A stretch of DNA of 9,246 nucleotides from Chloroflexota bacterium (GCA_016210125.1 JACQUS010000534.1:1-9246); one strand, 5' to 3'. Positions 1 to 6,742 are shown, counted from the first letter of the stretch. Numbers and translations are program-made. Notes: generated from the sequence alone by a model not told the origin.

Positions 1-748
1 GCGCCGCACGCGCGCCGTGTAGGGCGTGCAGGCATGCTTCGACCTTGGGGATCATCCCGCCGTGGATGACGCCGCCGGCGATGAGTTCGCGGACTTGGTG
101 GGCGCTCAAGGTGCGCAACGTCTCGCCGTCAGTGCCGGTGACCCCGGGCACATCAGTCAGGAAGACGACCTGCTCGGCGCCGAGCCCGCGGGCCACATCG
201 CCGGCCGCCGTATCGGCGTTCACGTTCAGCAACTGCCCACCGTCGCCGAGCGCGAGGGGTGCCACGAGCGGCAGGAAGCCGGCGTCCAGCAGGGTCAAAA
301 GCGGCCGCGCCTCGACGCTGGCCACCTCGCCGACGAGGCCCAGCTCCGAATCACGCAGGCGCGCCCGCAGCAGCCCGCCGTCGGCGCCGCTCAGCCCGAC
401 CGCCGGGGCGCCGAGCGCCTGGAGCTGGCCGACCAGCTCCTTGTTCACCTTGCCGGCCAAGACCATGCAGACGACCTCGAGCGTCGGCGCGTCGGTGACG
501 CGCAGGCCGCGGACGAAGCGCGCCTCCAGGCCGATGCGTCCGAGCCACTGCGAGATGGCCGCGCCGCCGCCGTGCACCACGGCCACGCGCACGCCGAGCC
601 GGTGGAGAAGCGCGACGTCGCCCAGCGACGTGTCGTGCGCGCCCACCGTGCTGCCGCCGAGCTTGACGACCAGCGTCCGCCCGACGAGCCCGGCCAGCCG
701 GCCGAGCGCGTCGCCAAAAAAGCCGGTCTCGGCCTCCGCCACGCTCAC
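1..748 (-). CDS. argB: Acetylglutamate kinase (3' end beyond window)
   Basis: Acetylglutamate kinase phosphorylates N-acetyl-L-glutamate with ATP, the second step of cyclic arginine biosynthesis in the cytoplasm. My reverse-strand reading gives 249 codons with amino-acid kinase family hallmarks: a nucleotide-binding start TLVVKLGGS (Lys about 29), VVHGGG at about 57-62, a long block FVRGLRVTDAPTLEVVCMVL followed by GKVNKELV, SGADGGLL, and GGMIPK with a conserved Lys near 235. The start is GTG at 748, giving a 4-base GTGA overlap with the argJ stop, so translational coupling is likely; GTG at 742 is an alternative. About 24 residues precede the first strand, a longer N-terminus than in E. coli ArgB; in arginine-inhibited hexameric kinases an N-terminal helix serves feedback control, but that is only inference here. 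The frame is open at the left edge, so the C-terminus is missing. Confidence 0.96.
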   Translation of the reverse strand, partial: MSVAEAETGFFGDALGRLAGLVGRTLVVKLGGSTVGAHDTSLGDVALLHRLGVRVAVVHGGGAAISQWLGRIGLEARFVRGLRVTDAPTLEVVCMVLAGKVNKELVGQLQALGAPAVGLSGADGGLLRARLRDSELGLVGEVASVEARPLLTLLDAGFLPLVAPLALGDGGQLLNVNADTAAGDVARGLGAEQVVFLTDVPGVTGTDGETLRTLSAHQVRELIAGGVIHGGMIPKVEACLHALHGARAA

Positions 749-1953
749 GTGGTGTACTCGGCGTTGATCTCGACGTAGCGCTCGGTCAGGTCGCAGCCCC
801 AGGCCATGCCCGTGCCTGCGCCGAGATGCAGGTCGAGGGTGATGAGCACGTCCGGCCCGCGCAGCGCCTCGGCCGCGGCGTGGCGGTCGAAGGCCAGGAT
901 CTCGCCGCCGCGCACCAGCGCCATCGCGCCGACGGCCACGTCCATGCGCTCGAAGTCGACCTCGGCGCCGCTGTACCCCGCGGCGCACGCGATGCGGCCC
1001 CAGTTGGGATCACTGCCGTAGACCGCGGCTTTGACCAGGCTCGACCCGGCGACGGTGCGCGCGACCAGCCGCGCCTGCATGTCGTCTAGCGCGCCGCGCA
1101 CCTGGACCTCGATGAGCTTCGTCGAGCCCTCGCCGTCGCGCGCGATGGCCTTGGCCAGATGCTTGCAGACCTCGTCCAGCCCTTCCTGAAAGGCCAGCGC
1201 CTCTGGCGAGCCGGCCACAAGGGGCGGCGCGCCGCTGCGCCCATTGGCCAGCAGGAAGACGCTGTCGTTGGTGCTCGTGTCGCCGTCGACAGTGATGGCG
1301 TGGAACGAGCGGTCGACGGCCGTCCGCAGCATGTCTTGGAGCAGCGGCGCGGGCACGGCGGCGTCGGTGGTGAGGAAAGACAGCATGGTGGCCATATTGG
1401 GATGGATCATGCCCGAGCCCTTCGCCGCGCCGCCTATGCCGGCCTCGCGCCGGCCGAGGGCGACCCGCACGGCGAACTCCTTCGGCATGCTATCGGTGGT
1501 CACGATCGCCTCGGCGAAGGCGCCGCCGCCGGCGCGACTGGGCTGAAGCTCGGCCAGACCACGACGGATCTTCTCCATCGGCAGGCGCTGGCCGATCATG
1601 CCCGTCGAGGCCACAAGGATGCGCTCGGTCGCCAAGCCGAGCCGCTGCGCCGCCAGCTCGGCCATGGCCAACGCATCGGCCTCGCCGCCGGCGCCGGCAC
1701 ACGCATTGGCGTTGCCACTATTGACGAAGAGCGCCTGCGCGCGCCCGCAGGCGACGTGGCGCCGGCTCAGCCGCACCGGCGCCGCCTGGATGCGGTTGGT
1801 CGTGAACACAGCGGCCGCGGTGCACTCGACCTCGGAGACCAGCAGCCCGAGGTCGCGCACGCCGGCGGCGCGCTTGATGCCGCAGGCGACGCCGTCGGCC
1901 GCGAACCCGGCGGCAGCCGTCACGCCGCCCGGCAGGCGGTCTACTACGCTCAT
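745..1953 (-). CDS. argJ: Bifunctional ornithine acetyltransferase / N-acetylglutamate synthase
   Basis: ArgJ moves the acetyl group from N-acetylornithine to glutamate, recycling acetyl groups; bifunctional members also acetylate glutamate from acetyl-CoA. The 402-residue protein is normal length for the family. Seen features: ASTGMIG with the oxyanion-hole Thr117-Gly118, the KGSGMIHPNMATML block in which the precursor self-cleaves between Ala188 and the nucleophile Thr189, the YGSDPNWGRI block, and the usual C-terminus EINAEYTT. It should therefore mature into alpha and beta chains. The frame stays open upstream to 2202, but ATG at 1953 is chosen because AGGAGAGAG precedes it and the family N-terminus starts here. 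It lies 351 bases downstream of argC, unusually far for an operon, and its stop overlaps argB. Whether it cleaves both substrates (mono- or bifunctional) cannot be decided from sequence. Confidence 0.97.
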   Translation of the reverse strand: MSVVDRLPGGVTAAAGFAADGVACGIKRAAGVRDLGLLVSEVECTAAAVFTTNRIQAAPVRLSRRHVACGRAQALFVNSGNANACAGAGGEADALAMAELAAQRLGLATERILVASTGMIGQRLPMEKIRRGLAELQPSRAGGGAFAEAIVTTDSMPKEFAVRVALGRREAGIGGAAKGSGMIHPNMATMLSFLTTDAAVPAPLLQDMLRTAVDRSFHAITVDGDTSTNDSVFLLANGRSGAPPLVAGSPEALAFQEGLDEVCKHLAKAIARDGEGSTKLIEVQVRGALDDMQARLVARTVAGSSLVKAAVYGSDPNWGRIACAAGYSGAEVDFERMDVAVGAMALVRGGEILAFDRHAAAEALRGPDVLITLDLHLGAGTGMAWGCDLTERYVEINAEYTT

Positions 1954-1981
1954 CTCCGCTCTCTCTCCTGAAAAAGTCCCC

Positions 1982-1997
1982 GGCGGGCGGCCCCGCC
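1982..1997 (-). promoter_or_regulatory. GC-rich hairpin with T tract in the argJ leader
   Basis: On the minus strand GGCGGG-GCCG-CCCGCC forms a perfect 6-bp stem. It is followed after six bases by TTTTT, then the argJ ribosome site AGGAG. The layout resembles a weak intrinsic terminator or attenuator placed about 30 bases before the argJ start. No leader peptide with arginine codons was found, so regulation is only a possibility; GC-rich palindromes also arise by chance in such DNA. Confidence 0.3.
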
Positions 1998-2014
1998 CCA
2001 CCACACAAGAGTAT

Positions 2015-2091
2015 TCCAAAGGGGGCTTCGCCCCCTTTGGATTCCCCGTTTTCATCCAGCGCCGGCACCCCGCGAGGGCATCGGAAACTCC
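2015..2091 (+). repeat. Hairpin-bearing intergenic repeat, copy A
   Basis: A perfect hairpin at 2015-2041 (TCCAAAGGGGGC, loop TTC, then its complement) is followed by ATTCCCC and a 44-base segment at 2048-2091. That segment aligns without gaps to 2206-2249 of copy B at 29 of 44 positions, sharing TTTCAT, CCCGC and CATCG. The unit lies in the 351-base gap (1954-2304) between argC and argJ, which has no supportable gene. It looks like a REP/MITE-like element; the family is not recognised. Confidence 0.7.
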
Positions 2092-2160
2092 TCTGAGAAT
2101 CGCCTGAGACTCGCCGTCGCGGGTGGTCACACCCCACCCCGTCCCTCCATGTCGATCACG

Positions 2161-2249
2161 CAGAGGGGGCGAAGCCCCCTCTGGACTCCCCCGCCCCGGC
2201 AAGCCACTTTCATTCGTCGCGAGCGTCCCGCAGGGACATCGCCAGCTCC
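2161..2249 (+). repeat. Hairpin-bearing intergenic repeat, copy B
   Basis: A perfect hairpin at 2161-2183 (CAGAGGGGGC, loop GAA, complement) is followed by GACTCCCC and, after extra bases, the 44-base segment 2206-2249 related to copy A. The flanking segment runs in the same direction as in copy A, but the trinucleotide loop is its reverse complement (GAA against TTC), as if the hairpin had inverted. Two diverged copies side by side suggest old tandem insertion or duplication. Confidence 0.7.
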
Positions 2250-2304
2250 CCGTGATCCTCCACCCTGCGGCGTCGCGGGAGCAGCCCCCAGCATCGCTCG
2301 CGCG

Positions 2305-3336
2305 CTACGGATAGACCGGGACCACGTCGATGCCCGTGCACTCAGGCAGGCCAAACATCACGTTCATGTTCTGGATCGCCTGCCCCGACGCGCCCTTGAC
2401 CAAGTTGTCGAGGCACGAGATGACGACCAGGCGCTGCGAGCGCTCGTCCACCGTCGGATACACCAGGCAGAGGTTCGAGCCCCAGGTCTGCTTCGTCTGC
2501 GGCGGCGCAGCCGTCACGCGGACGAACGGCTCACCGGCGTAGTACGTCTCGTAGCGCGCGCGCACCTCGGCGGCGCTCGCCGGCTGCTTGAGCCGCGCGT
2601 AGCAGGTGGCCAGGATGCCGCGCGTCATTGGCACCAGGTGCGGCAGGAAGAGCACCTTCATCCCCGCGCCGTTGGCCATGCGCTGGAGCGCCCAGTCCAG
2701 CTCCTGGCTGATCTCCGGCTGGTGGCGGTGGCCGGCGAGCGCGTAGGCCTGGCAGTTCTCGTTGACCTCGGAGTAGTGGTTCGCCAAAGTCAGCGAGCGC
2801 CCGCCGCCCGACACGCCCGATTTGGCGTCGACGATCACATCCGGCTCGATGAGGCCGAGGGCCGGTAGCAGCCCCAGCAGCGCGGCGGTCGGGTAGCAGC
2901 CAGGGTTGGCGACGATGCGCGCCCCGCGGATCTCGCCGCGGTGCAGCTCGGTCAGCCCGTAGACGGCCTCGTCGAGCAGCTCCGGGCACGGGTGCGTGAC
3001 CTTGTACCACTGCTCGTAGGTGGCGCGGTCGTGCAAGCGGAAGTCGGCACTGATGTCCACCACCCGCGCGCCGCGCGCCAGCAGGGGCGGCACGGCCTCG
3101 GCGGCGGCCTTGTGCGGCAGGGCAATGAAGGCCACGTCGACCGGGGCACAAACCTCGGCCTCAATGGGCAGGTCGAGCTCGGCCAAATGCGGGAACACCT
3201 CCGGCAGGCGTTTCCCGGCCTCGCCTCGCCCGGTCACGCTGACGACCTCGACCTGCGGGTGGCGCAGCAGCAGGCGCGCCAACTCGACGCCGGCATAGCC
3301 GGTGACGTTGACGATGCCGACTCTCACGCCGCTCAC
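2305..3336 (-). CDS. argC: N-acetyl-gamma-glutamyl-phosphate reductase
   Basis: ArgC reduces N-acetylglutamyl phosphate to the semialdehyde with NADPH, the third step of arginine synthesis. The 343-residue protein has an N-terminal Rossmann domain with the dinucleotide motif VTGYAG (about 11-16), the block DISADFRL (94-101), the catalytic loop ANPGCYPT with Cys147 as nucleophile, KSGVSGGGR, and AGHRHQPEI with the presumed catalytic histidine. The long form (about 340 residues) with the Cys loop near 147 fits the common bacterial type. It starts with GTG at 3336, preceded at seven bases by AGGAG. It is the first gene of the arg cluster and lies just downstream of a duplicated promoter-like repeat. 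No damage is seen. Confidence 0.97.
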   Translation of the reverse strand: MSGVRVGIVNVTGYAGVELARLLLRHPQVEVVSVTGRGEAGKRLPEVFPHLAELDLPIEAEVCAPVDVAFIALPHKAAAEAVPPLLARGARVVDISADFRLHDRATYEQWYKVTHPCPELLDEAVYGLTELHRGEIRGARIVANPGCYPTAALLGLLPALGLIEPDVIVDAKSGVSGGGRSLTLANHYSEVNENCQAYALAGHRHQPEISQELDWALQRMANGAGMKVLFLPHLVPMTRGILATCYARLKQPASAAEVRARYETYYAGEPFVRVTAAPPQTKQTWGSNLCLVYPTVDERSQRLVVISCLDNLVKGASGQAIQNMNVMFGLPECTGIDVVPVYP

Positions 3337-3407
3337 GCCGCCACTCCTTCGCAGAACGACGCCCGCGTTGGCGAAGACTTGCAGGGCGAGTCCACGATAC
3401 GCCTTCT

Positions 3408-3473
3408 ACTATAGTCCGACGCACCAACACGGGGCAATCGACTATAGTCCGACGCACCAACGCGGGGCAATCG
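3408..3473 (-). promoter_or_regulatory. Tandem 33-bp promoter-like repeat upstream of argC
   Basis: Two head-to-tail 33-base units (3408-3440 and 3441-3473) differ at one position (A/G in CAACRCGG). Read on the minus strand, each unit carries TTGCCC, 18 bases, then TATAGT, which matches sigma-70 boxes well (TATAGT is 5 of 6). Each -10 is embedded in the palindrome ACTATAGT. The proximal start would give argC a leader of roughly 65 bases. The unit sits between the MFS stop (3482) and argC, so argC is its only downstream target on that strand. No ARG box was recognised. Confidence 0.55.
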
Positions 3474-3481
3474 ACGGCCGC

Positions 3482-4708
3482 TCACCAGCGCCGCGCCGTC
3501 CGCCGCATCCCTGCCCAGGCGATCCCGGCGGCCACGGCGCTACTCAGCGCCACGAGCCACCAGCCCCAGCGGTACGAGCCGGTGAGGTCGACGATCCAGC
3601 CGAACAGCGGCGGGCCACCGGCCAGGCCGAGATTCGCCACCATCAAGCCGACCGCTGTGACCGTGCCGACCGTGCGCGGGTCGGCGGTCTCGGCCAGAAC
3701 CGTGAGATACACGCCATTCCAGCCGATGGCCGATGCGCCGAGCACGAGCGCTATGGCGACCAGGAGCAGCGGTGGCCACGGCGCGGTGGCCAGACCCAGC
3801 GCAAGCGCCGCCAGCGTGGCGATCAGCCCGATAAGCGCCAGCACCGGCCCCCGCGCGCCGCCCCACAGGCAGTCGCTCACGACGCCCCAAAAAATGCGCC
3901 CGACGAATCCGCCCGCCAGCGCCCAGGCCAGAAACGTCGCCGCCGACACGGCATCCTGGGCGTGCACCTCCTTGGTGTAGAGCGCGAGGTAGGTGGTGGT
4001 GATGAACTGTGCCGCGCTGAAGGCCGCGGCCACGGCGCTAGCCGCCCACAGCGTCGGCTGGCGCAGCAGCTCGCGCAGGCCGGCGGCGGCCTTGGCCGAG
4101 CGCCCCGTGGCCGGCAGCTCGCGCTCGCGAGCGGAGGCCAGCACGAGCACGGCGACCAGCGCCGTGGCCAGCCCGATGGTGACCACAGCCGCCCGCCAGC
4201 CGGCCACGAGCGCGATGGGCGGCAGGAGCGCGGCCGTGAGGATGCCGCCGAGCGGGTTGCCCGTTTGCTTGACGCTCATCGCCGTCCCGCGCCGGCGGGG
4301 TGGGAACCAAAGGGCGACGGCCCGGCTGGTGCTGGGGCTGATCCAGGCGTGGCCCAAGCCGGTGATGAACAGCAGGGCGAAGAGGGGGAGGAAGCTGCCG
4401 GCCAGCGGCACGGCGACGAGGGCGAGGGCGATGACTGCCAGGCCGCCCGCCAGCGCGCGCCGCAGGCTCACGCGGTCGCAGAGCCGCCCGGCCGGGAGCA
4501 GCAGCACGACGCCGCCGAGCGACATGGCCGCGGAAAGCAGTCCGACCTCGGTGCGCGAGAGTCCGAGGTCGGGCTGGTAGAACGGGGCGAGCGCCGAGAA
4601 ACCCTGCCGCAGCATCGCGTCGACGACGTGCGCCCCGAACCCCAGGCCCAAGATGACCCAGCAGTAGTCGAGCGGCCGGGCCCAGGGCGGCTTGCGCCAG
4701 CGCAGCAC
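3482..4708 (-). CDS. MFS transporter, 12 transmembrane segments
   Basis: A secondary transporter of the major facilitator superfamily; the substrate is unknown. About twelve hydrophobic helices can be read, in two halves split by a polar loop (ARERELPATGRSAK). The TM2-TM3 loop has the signature A-like GRLCDRVSLRRAL, with a second degenerate copy GRIFWGVVSDCLWG in the C-terminal half. The segment RGTAMSVKQTGNPLGG before TM5 is typical of anion or organic-acid MFS groups related to CynX/NarK-like proteins (family memory). The start is GTG at 4708 with GGAGGA five bases upstream, about a dozen residues before TM1. The frame is open to GTG 4777, which would add 23 polar residues but lacks a good ribosome site. 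It diverges from the lyase gene at 4828, so it may carry a di- or tricarboxylate; that is inference. Confidence 0.9.
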   Translation of the reverse strand: MLRWRKPPWARPLDYCWVILGLGFGAHVVDAMLRQGFSALAPFYQPDLGLSRTEVGLLSAAMSLGGVVLLLPAGRLCDRVSLRRALAGGLAVIALALVAVPLAGSFLPLFALLFITGLGHAWISPSTSRAVALWFPPRRRGTAMSVKQTGNPLGGILTAALLPPIALVAGWRAAVVTIGLATALVAVLVLASARERELPATGRSAKAAAGLRELLRQPTLWAASAVAAAFSAAQFITTTYLALYTKEVHAQDAVSAATFLAWALAGGFVGRIFWGVVSDCLWGGARGPVLALIGLIATLAALALGLATAPWPPLLLVAIALVLGASAIGWNGVYLTVLAETADPRTVGTVTAVGLMVANLGLAGGPPLFGWIVDLTGSYRWGWWLVALSSAVAAGIAWAGMRRTARRW

Positions 4709-4788
4709 CAACGTCCTCCGCGCGGCGTCGCGCCGGGTAGGGGCGAGGTGAGCCACCGTAGGCCGTTTCGCCGTCACGCGTTGCCGCG

Positions 4789-4796
4789 AGTATACT
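4789..4796. promoter_or_regulatory. Shared palindromic -10 (AGTATACT) of a divergent promoter region
   Basis: AGTATACT reads TATACT on both strands and is the only AT-rich spot between the two divergent genes. On the plus strand it would start RNA near 4803, leaving about 25 bases of leader including AGGAGG before the lyase. On the minus strand RNA would start near 4782, too close to GTG 4777 for a ribosome site but right for GTG 4708. No convincing -35 is seen on either strand. Confidence 0.4.
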
Positions 4797-4827
4797 ACCC
4801 CGCAGCAGCGTCAGCAGGAGGCAGCGC

Positions 4828-5694
4828 ATGCGCCCCACGTCCCGTCTTCGCCAGCTCATCGACCAACCGGGTCTCATCGTGGCGCCGGGCGCCGCCGATG
4901 CCCTGGTGGGCAAGCTCATCGCGGAGGCCGGCTTCCTCTGCGTCTATATCACCGGGGCCGGCATCGCCAACACGCAGCTCGGCGTCCCCGACATCGGCCT
5001 GACGACCATGAGCGAGGTGGTCGAGCAGGCCGGACGCATCGCCCAGGCGGTCAGCATCCCCTGCATCGCCGATGCCGATACCGGCTACGGCAATCCCATC
5101 AACGTCATGCGCACGGTGCGCGCCTACGAGCGCGCCGGGCTGGCCGGCCTGCACCTCGAGGACCAGGTCATGCCCAAGCGCTGCGGCCACTTCAGCGGGA
5201 AGCAGGTCGTGCCGCTAGAGGAGATGGTCAAGAAGCTCGAGGCCGCGGTCGCCGCGCGCACCGACGCGGATTTCGTCATCGTCGCGCGCACCGATGCGCG
5301 GGCCATCAACGGCATGGACGACGCCATCGCCCGCGCGAAAGCGTATCGCGCCGCCGGGGCAGACATGATCTTCCTCGAAGCGCCGCAGAGCGTCGAGGAG
5401 CTGCGCCGCGTGCCGCGCGAGGTCGACGCGCCGCTGTGGGCGAACATGGTCGAGGGCGGCAAGACGCCGCTGCTGCCGGCGAGCGAGCTCGAGGCCATGG
5501 GCTACAAGCTGGTCATCCACGCCAACTCGCTGATGCGCGTGGCGGCGAAGGCGGTGCAGGATGCGCTGGCCGTCCTGAAGCGCGACGGCTGGACGAAGAA
5601 CCTGCTCGACCGCATGATCTCGTGGGAGGAGCGCCAGCGCATCGTCGGCCTGCCGGCATACGAGGAGCTCGAGCGGCGCTTCTTGCAATACTAG
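4828..5694 (+). CDS. Isocitrate lyase/PEP mutase superfamily C-C lyase (2-methylisocitrate lyase-like)
   Basis: A 288-residue (beta/alpha)8 barrel enzyme that probably cleaves a C-C bond in an alpha-hydroxy or oxo diacid in the cytoplasm. Visible motifs: YITGAG (40-45), Mg-binding DADTGYGN with Asp82 and Asp84, HLEDQ (109-113), and PKRCGH with Cys119. KRCGH is the catalytic loop of 2-methylisocitrate lyase (PrpB) and its relatives; PEP mutases and oxaloacetate decarboxylases lack this Cys. VARTDA and FLEAP complete the barrel. ATG at 4828 has AGGAGG six bases upstream. No prpC or prpD lies nearby, so a methylcitrate-cycle role is not shown by context. Carboxyvinyl-carboxyphosphonate phosphorylmutase annotations are common for such proteins but less likely. 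The divergent MFS gene is a plausible functional partner. Confidence 0.9.
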   Translation: MRPTSRLRQLIDQPGLIVAPGAADALVGKLIAEAGFLCVYITGAGIANTQLGVPDIGLTTMSEVVEQAGRIAQAVSIPCIADADTGYGNPINVMRTVRAYERAGLAGLHLEDQVMPKRCGHFSGKQVVPLEEMVKKLEAAVAARTDADFVIVARTDARAINGMDDAIARAKAYRAAGADMIFLEAPQSVEELRRVPREVDAPLWANMVEGGKTPLLPASELEAMGYKLVIHANSLMRVAAKAVQDALAVLKRDGWTKNLLDRMISWEERQRIVGLPAYEELERRFLQY

Positions 5695-5699
5695 CCGTC

Positions 5700-5756
5700 G
5701 GTCAAGCCGCACCCGGGCGGCAAGCATTGCGGACGCGACACCCGACCGGCTTGACC
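5700..5756. repeat. 10-bp perfect inverted repeat with 37-base spacer
   Basis: GGTCAAGCCG (5700-5709) and its exact complement CGGCTTGACC (5747-5756) flank a spacer that itself contains GCAA-GCA-TTGC. It begins five bases after the lyase stop, and its right arm overlaps the TTGACC box before the DUF5131 gene. It could be a terminator-like fold, an operator, or an insertion boundary; no T tract follows. Confidence 0.5.
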
Positions 5757-5778
5757 AGCAGAGCATATGTTCTAGGAT
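5751..5778 (+). promoter_or_regulatory. Putative promoter of the DUF5131 gene
   Basis: TTGACC (5751-5756), 16 bases, then TAGGAT (5773-5778) resembles a sigma-70 promoter. The -10 ends nine bases before ATG 5788, so transcription would begin almost at the start codon, as in leaderless mRNAs. Alternatively, AGGA at 5774-5777 may serve as a weak ribosome site at about ten bases, with the promoter elsewhere. The two readings are mutually exclusive. Confidence 0.35.
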
Positions 5779-5787
5779 TTCATCGTT

Positions 5788-6534
5788 ATGAGCGACAGAT
5801 CGGCCATCGAGTGGACCGACGCCACGTGGAACCCAGTGACGGGCTGCACACAAATCAGCCCGGGCTGTGACCACTGCTACGCGCTGACATTTGCCGAGCG
5901 CTTTCGCGGGGTCAAGGGCCACCCGTATGAGCAGGGCTTCGACCTCCGGCTCTGGCCGGAGCGTCTCGAAATTCCGGTCAGGTGGAGGCGGCCGCGCCGG
6001 ATCTTCGTCAACTCGATGTCCGATCTATTTCATAAGGGCGTGCCCACGAGCTACATCCAGGAAGTGTTCGATGTCATGCGCAGGGCAGATTGGCACATCT
6101 TCCAGGTGCTGACGAAGCGTCCCCATCGCCTCGCCCGGCTCGCTCCGAGCTTGCCCTGGCCGCAGCACGTTTGGGTGGGCGTCTCGATCGAGAGCAGCCA
6201 GTTTGCCTGGCGCGCAGATCTGCTCCGAACCGTTCCTGCCGCCGTCCGGTTCGTCAGCGCCGAGCCGCTTCTTGGGTCACTTCGCGACGTGTCGCTCGCG
6301 GGGATCGACTGGGTCATCACTGGTGGCGAAAGCGGCCCTCGCCATAGGCCCTGTACGTACGAGTGGGTTGCGGAGCTGCGCGACCGCTGCGTGCGAGACG
6401 GCATAGCATTCTTCCACAAGCAGTGGGGAGGGCGCACACCGAAGGCTGGGGGCCGTGCACTCGACGGCCGCACGTGGGACGAGTTTCCGGCGTCACGGCA
6501 GCGGTGGGAAGTCAGCGGGGCGAAGAGCGCGTGA
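5788..6534 (+). CDS. DUF5131 / phage Gp37-Gp68 family three-Cys-motif protein
   Basis: A 248-residue member of the DUF5131 family (Pfam Gp37/Gp68). The molecular role is not established. The family start IEWTDATWNPVTGC is present, with Cys20, Cys27 and Cys30 in a CX6CX2C pattern reminiscent of radical-SAM iron-sulfur sites. IFVNSMSDLFHKGVP, FQVLTKRP, the segment RFVSAEPLLG, WVITGGESGP (GGESG from 179), FFHKQWGG and LDGRTWDEFP follow, matching the whole family length. The protein looks intact. G+C is much lower than in the flanking genes (a sampled 60-base line, 6001-6060, is 50% G+C), which fits phage or mobile origin. In other genomes this gene is often followed by tcmP; here only a remnant of such a gene follows. 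A nucleic-acid or small-molecule modifying activity is possible but unproven. Confidence 0.9.
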   Translation: MSDRSAIEWTDATWNPVTGCTQISPGCDHCYALTFAERFRGVKGHPYEQGFDLRLWPERLEIPVRWRRPRRIFVNSMSDLFHKGVPTSYIQEVFDVMRRADWHIFQVLTKRPHRLARLAPSLPWPQHVWVGVSIESSQFAWRADLLRTVPAAVRFVSAEPLLGSLRDVSLAGIDWVITGGESGPRHRPCTYEWVAELRDRCVRDGIAFFHKQWGGRTPKAGGRALDGRTWDEFPASRQRWEVSGAKSA

Positions 6535-6539
6535 CTGGC

Positions 6540-6681
6540 AGGAACACGAATGACACCGTTTTACTTCCTGATCTTCGCGAGCGACCACAAGGCGGGCTGC
6601 CAGATTATGGGATGGTGCCTGAAGAACGTGCGCGACAGTAGAATTCAGCCTAGCCTCTTGAGCTACGAGCAACAATATTAG
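6540..6681 (+). pseudogene. Decayed 3' end of a TcmP (three-Cys-motif partner) gene
   Basis: Just after the DUF5131 stop, ATG 6550 to TAG 6681 encodes 43 residues starting MTPFYFLIFASDHKAG and continuing with QIMGWCLKNVRDS. This matches, from memory, the C-terminal pattern of TcmP proteins (an Arg-Asn-Thr segment, then a YYLxFAS-type strand and an IM...V helix). In a neighbouring frame the bases just before read GRNTNDTV, so skipping one base near 6561 joins GRNTNDTV to YFLIFASDHKAG as in the family. Nearly all of the roughly 300 or more upstream codons are absent. The remnant has the order and strand expected of a DUF5131-tcmP pair. It could instead be a small real gene, but no ribosome site is seen. 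Confidence 0.5.
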
Positions 6682-6724
6682 CGCAACCTTCCGTAACGGA
6701 TCCAGGCGTACGCAAAGGGTTGAC

Positions 6725-6742
6725 CTCGTGGACGGCCACGAG
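6725..6742 (+). promoter_or_regulatory. Hairpin at the sulfite-oxidase-type gene ribosome site
   Basis: CTCGTGG-ACGG-CCACGAG is a perfect 7-bp stem with a 4-base loop. Its last two bases are part of the AGAGGA ribosome site (6741-6746) of the next gene. It could modulate translation or be an operator. No T tract follows, so it is not an intrinsic terminator. Confidence 0.35.

Noticed and set aside
26..778. 250-codon open frame on the plus strand
   Set aside because: It is antisense to argB, whose motifs are unmistakable on the minus strand.
1159..1971. 270-codon open frame on the plus strand
   Set aside because: It is antisense to argJ and shows no family motif.
1954..2202. N-terminal extension of argJ
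   Set aside because: The frame is open, but it runs through the hairpin repeats, does not resemble ArgJ, and a strong ribosome site precedes ATG 1953.
3408..3473. CRISPR-like repeat
   Set aside because: There are only two units with no spacer between them and no cas genes nearby; a tandem promoter duplication fits better.
4709..4777. Longer MFS start at GTG 4777
   Set aside because: It is possible but less likely: no ribosome site, a leader too short from the TATACT box, and 23 extra polar residues. Kept as an alternative.
3302..5002. 566-codon open frame on the plus strand
   Set aside because: It lies antisense to argC, the MFS gene and their promoter region. The product is low-complexity, rich in Arg, Gln, Gly and His, as expected from GC-rich antisense frames.
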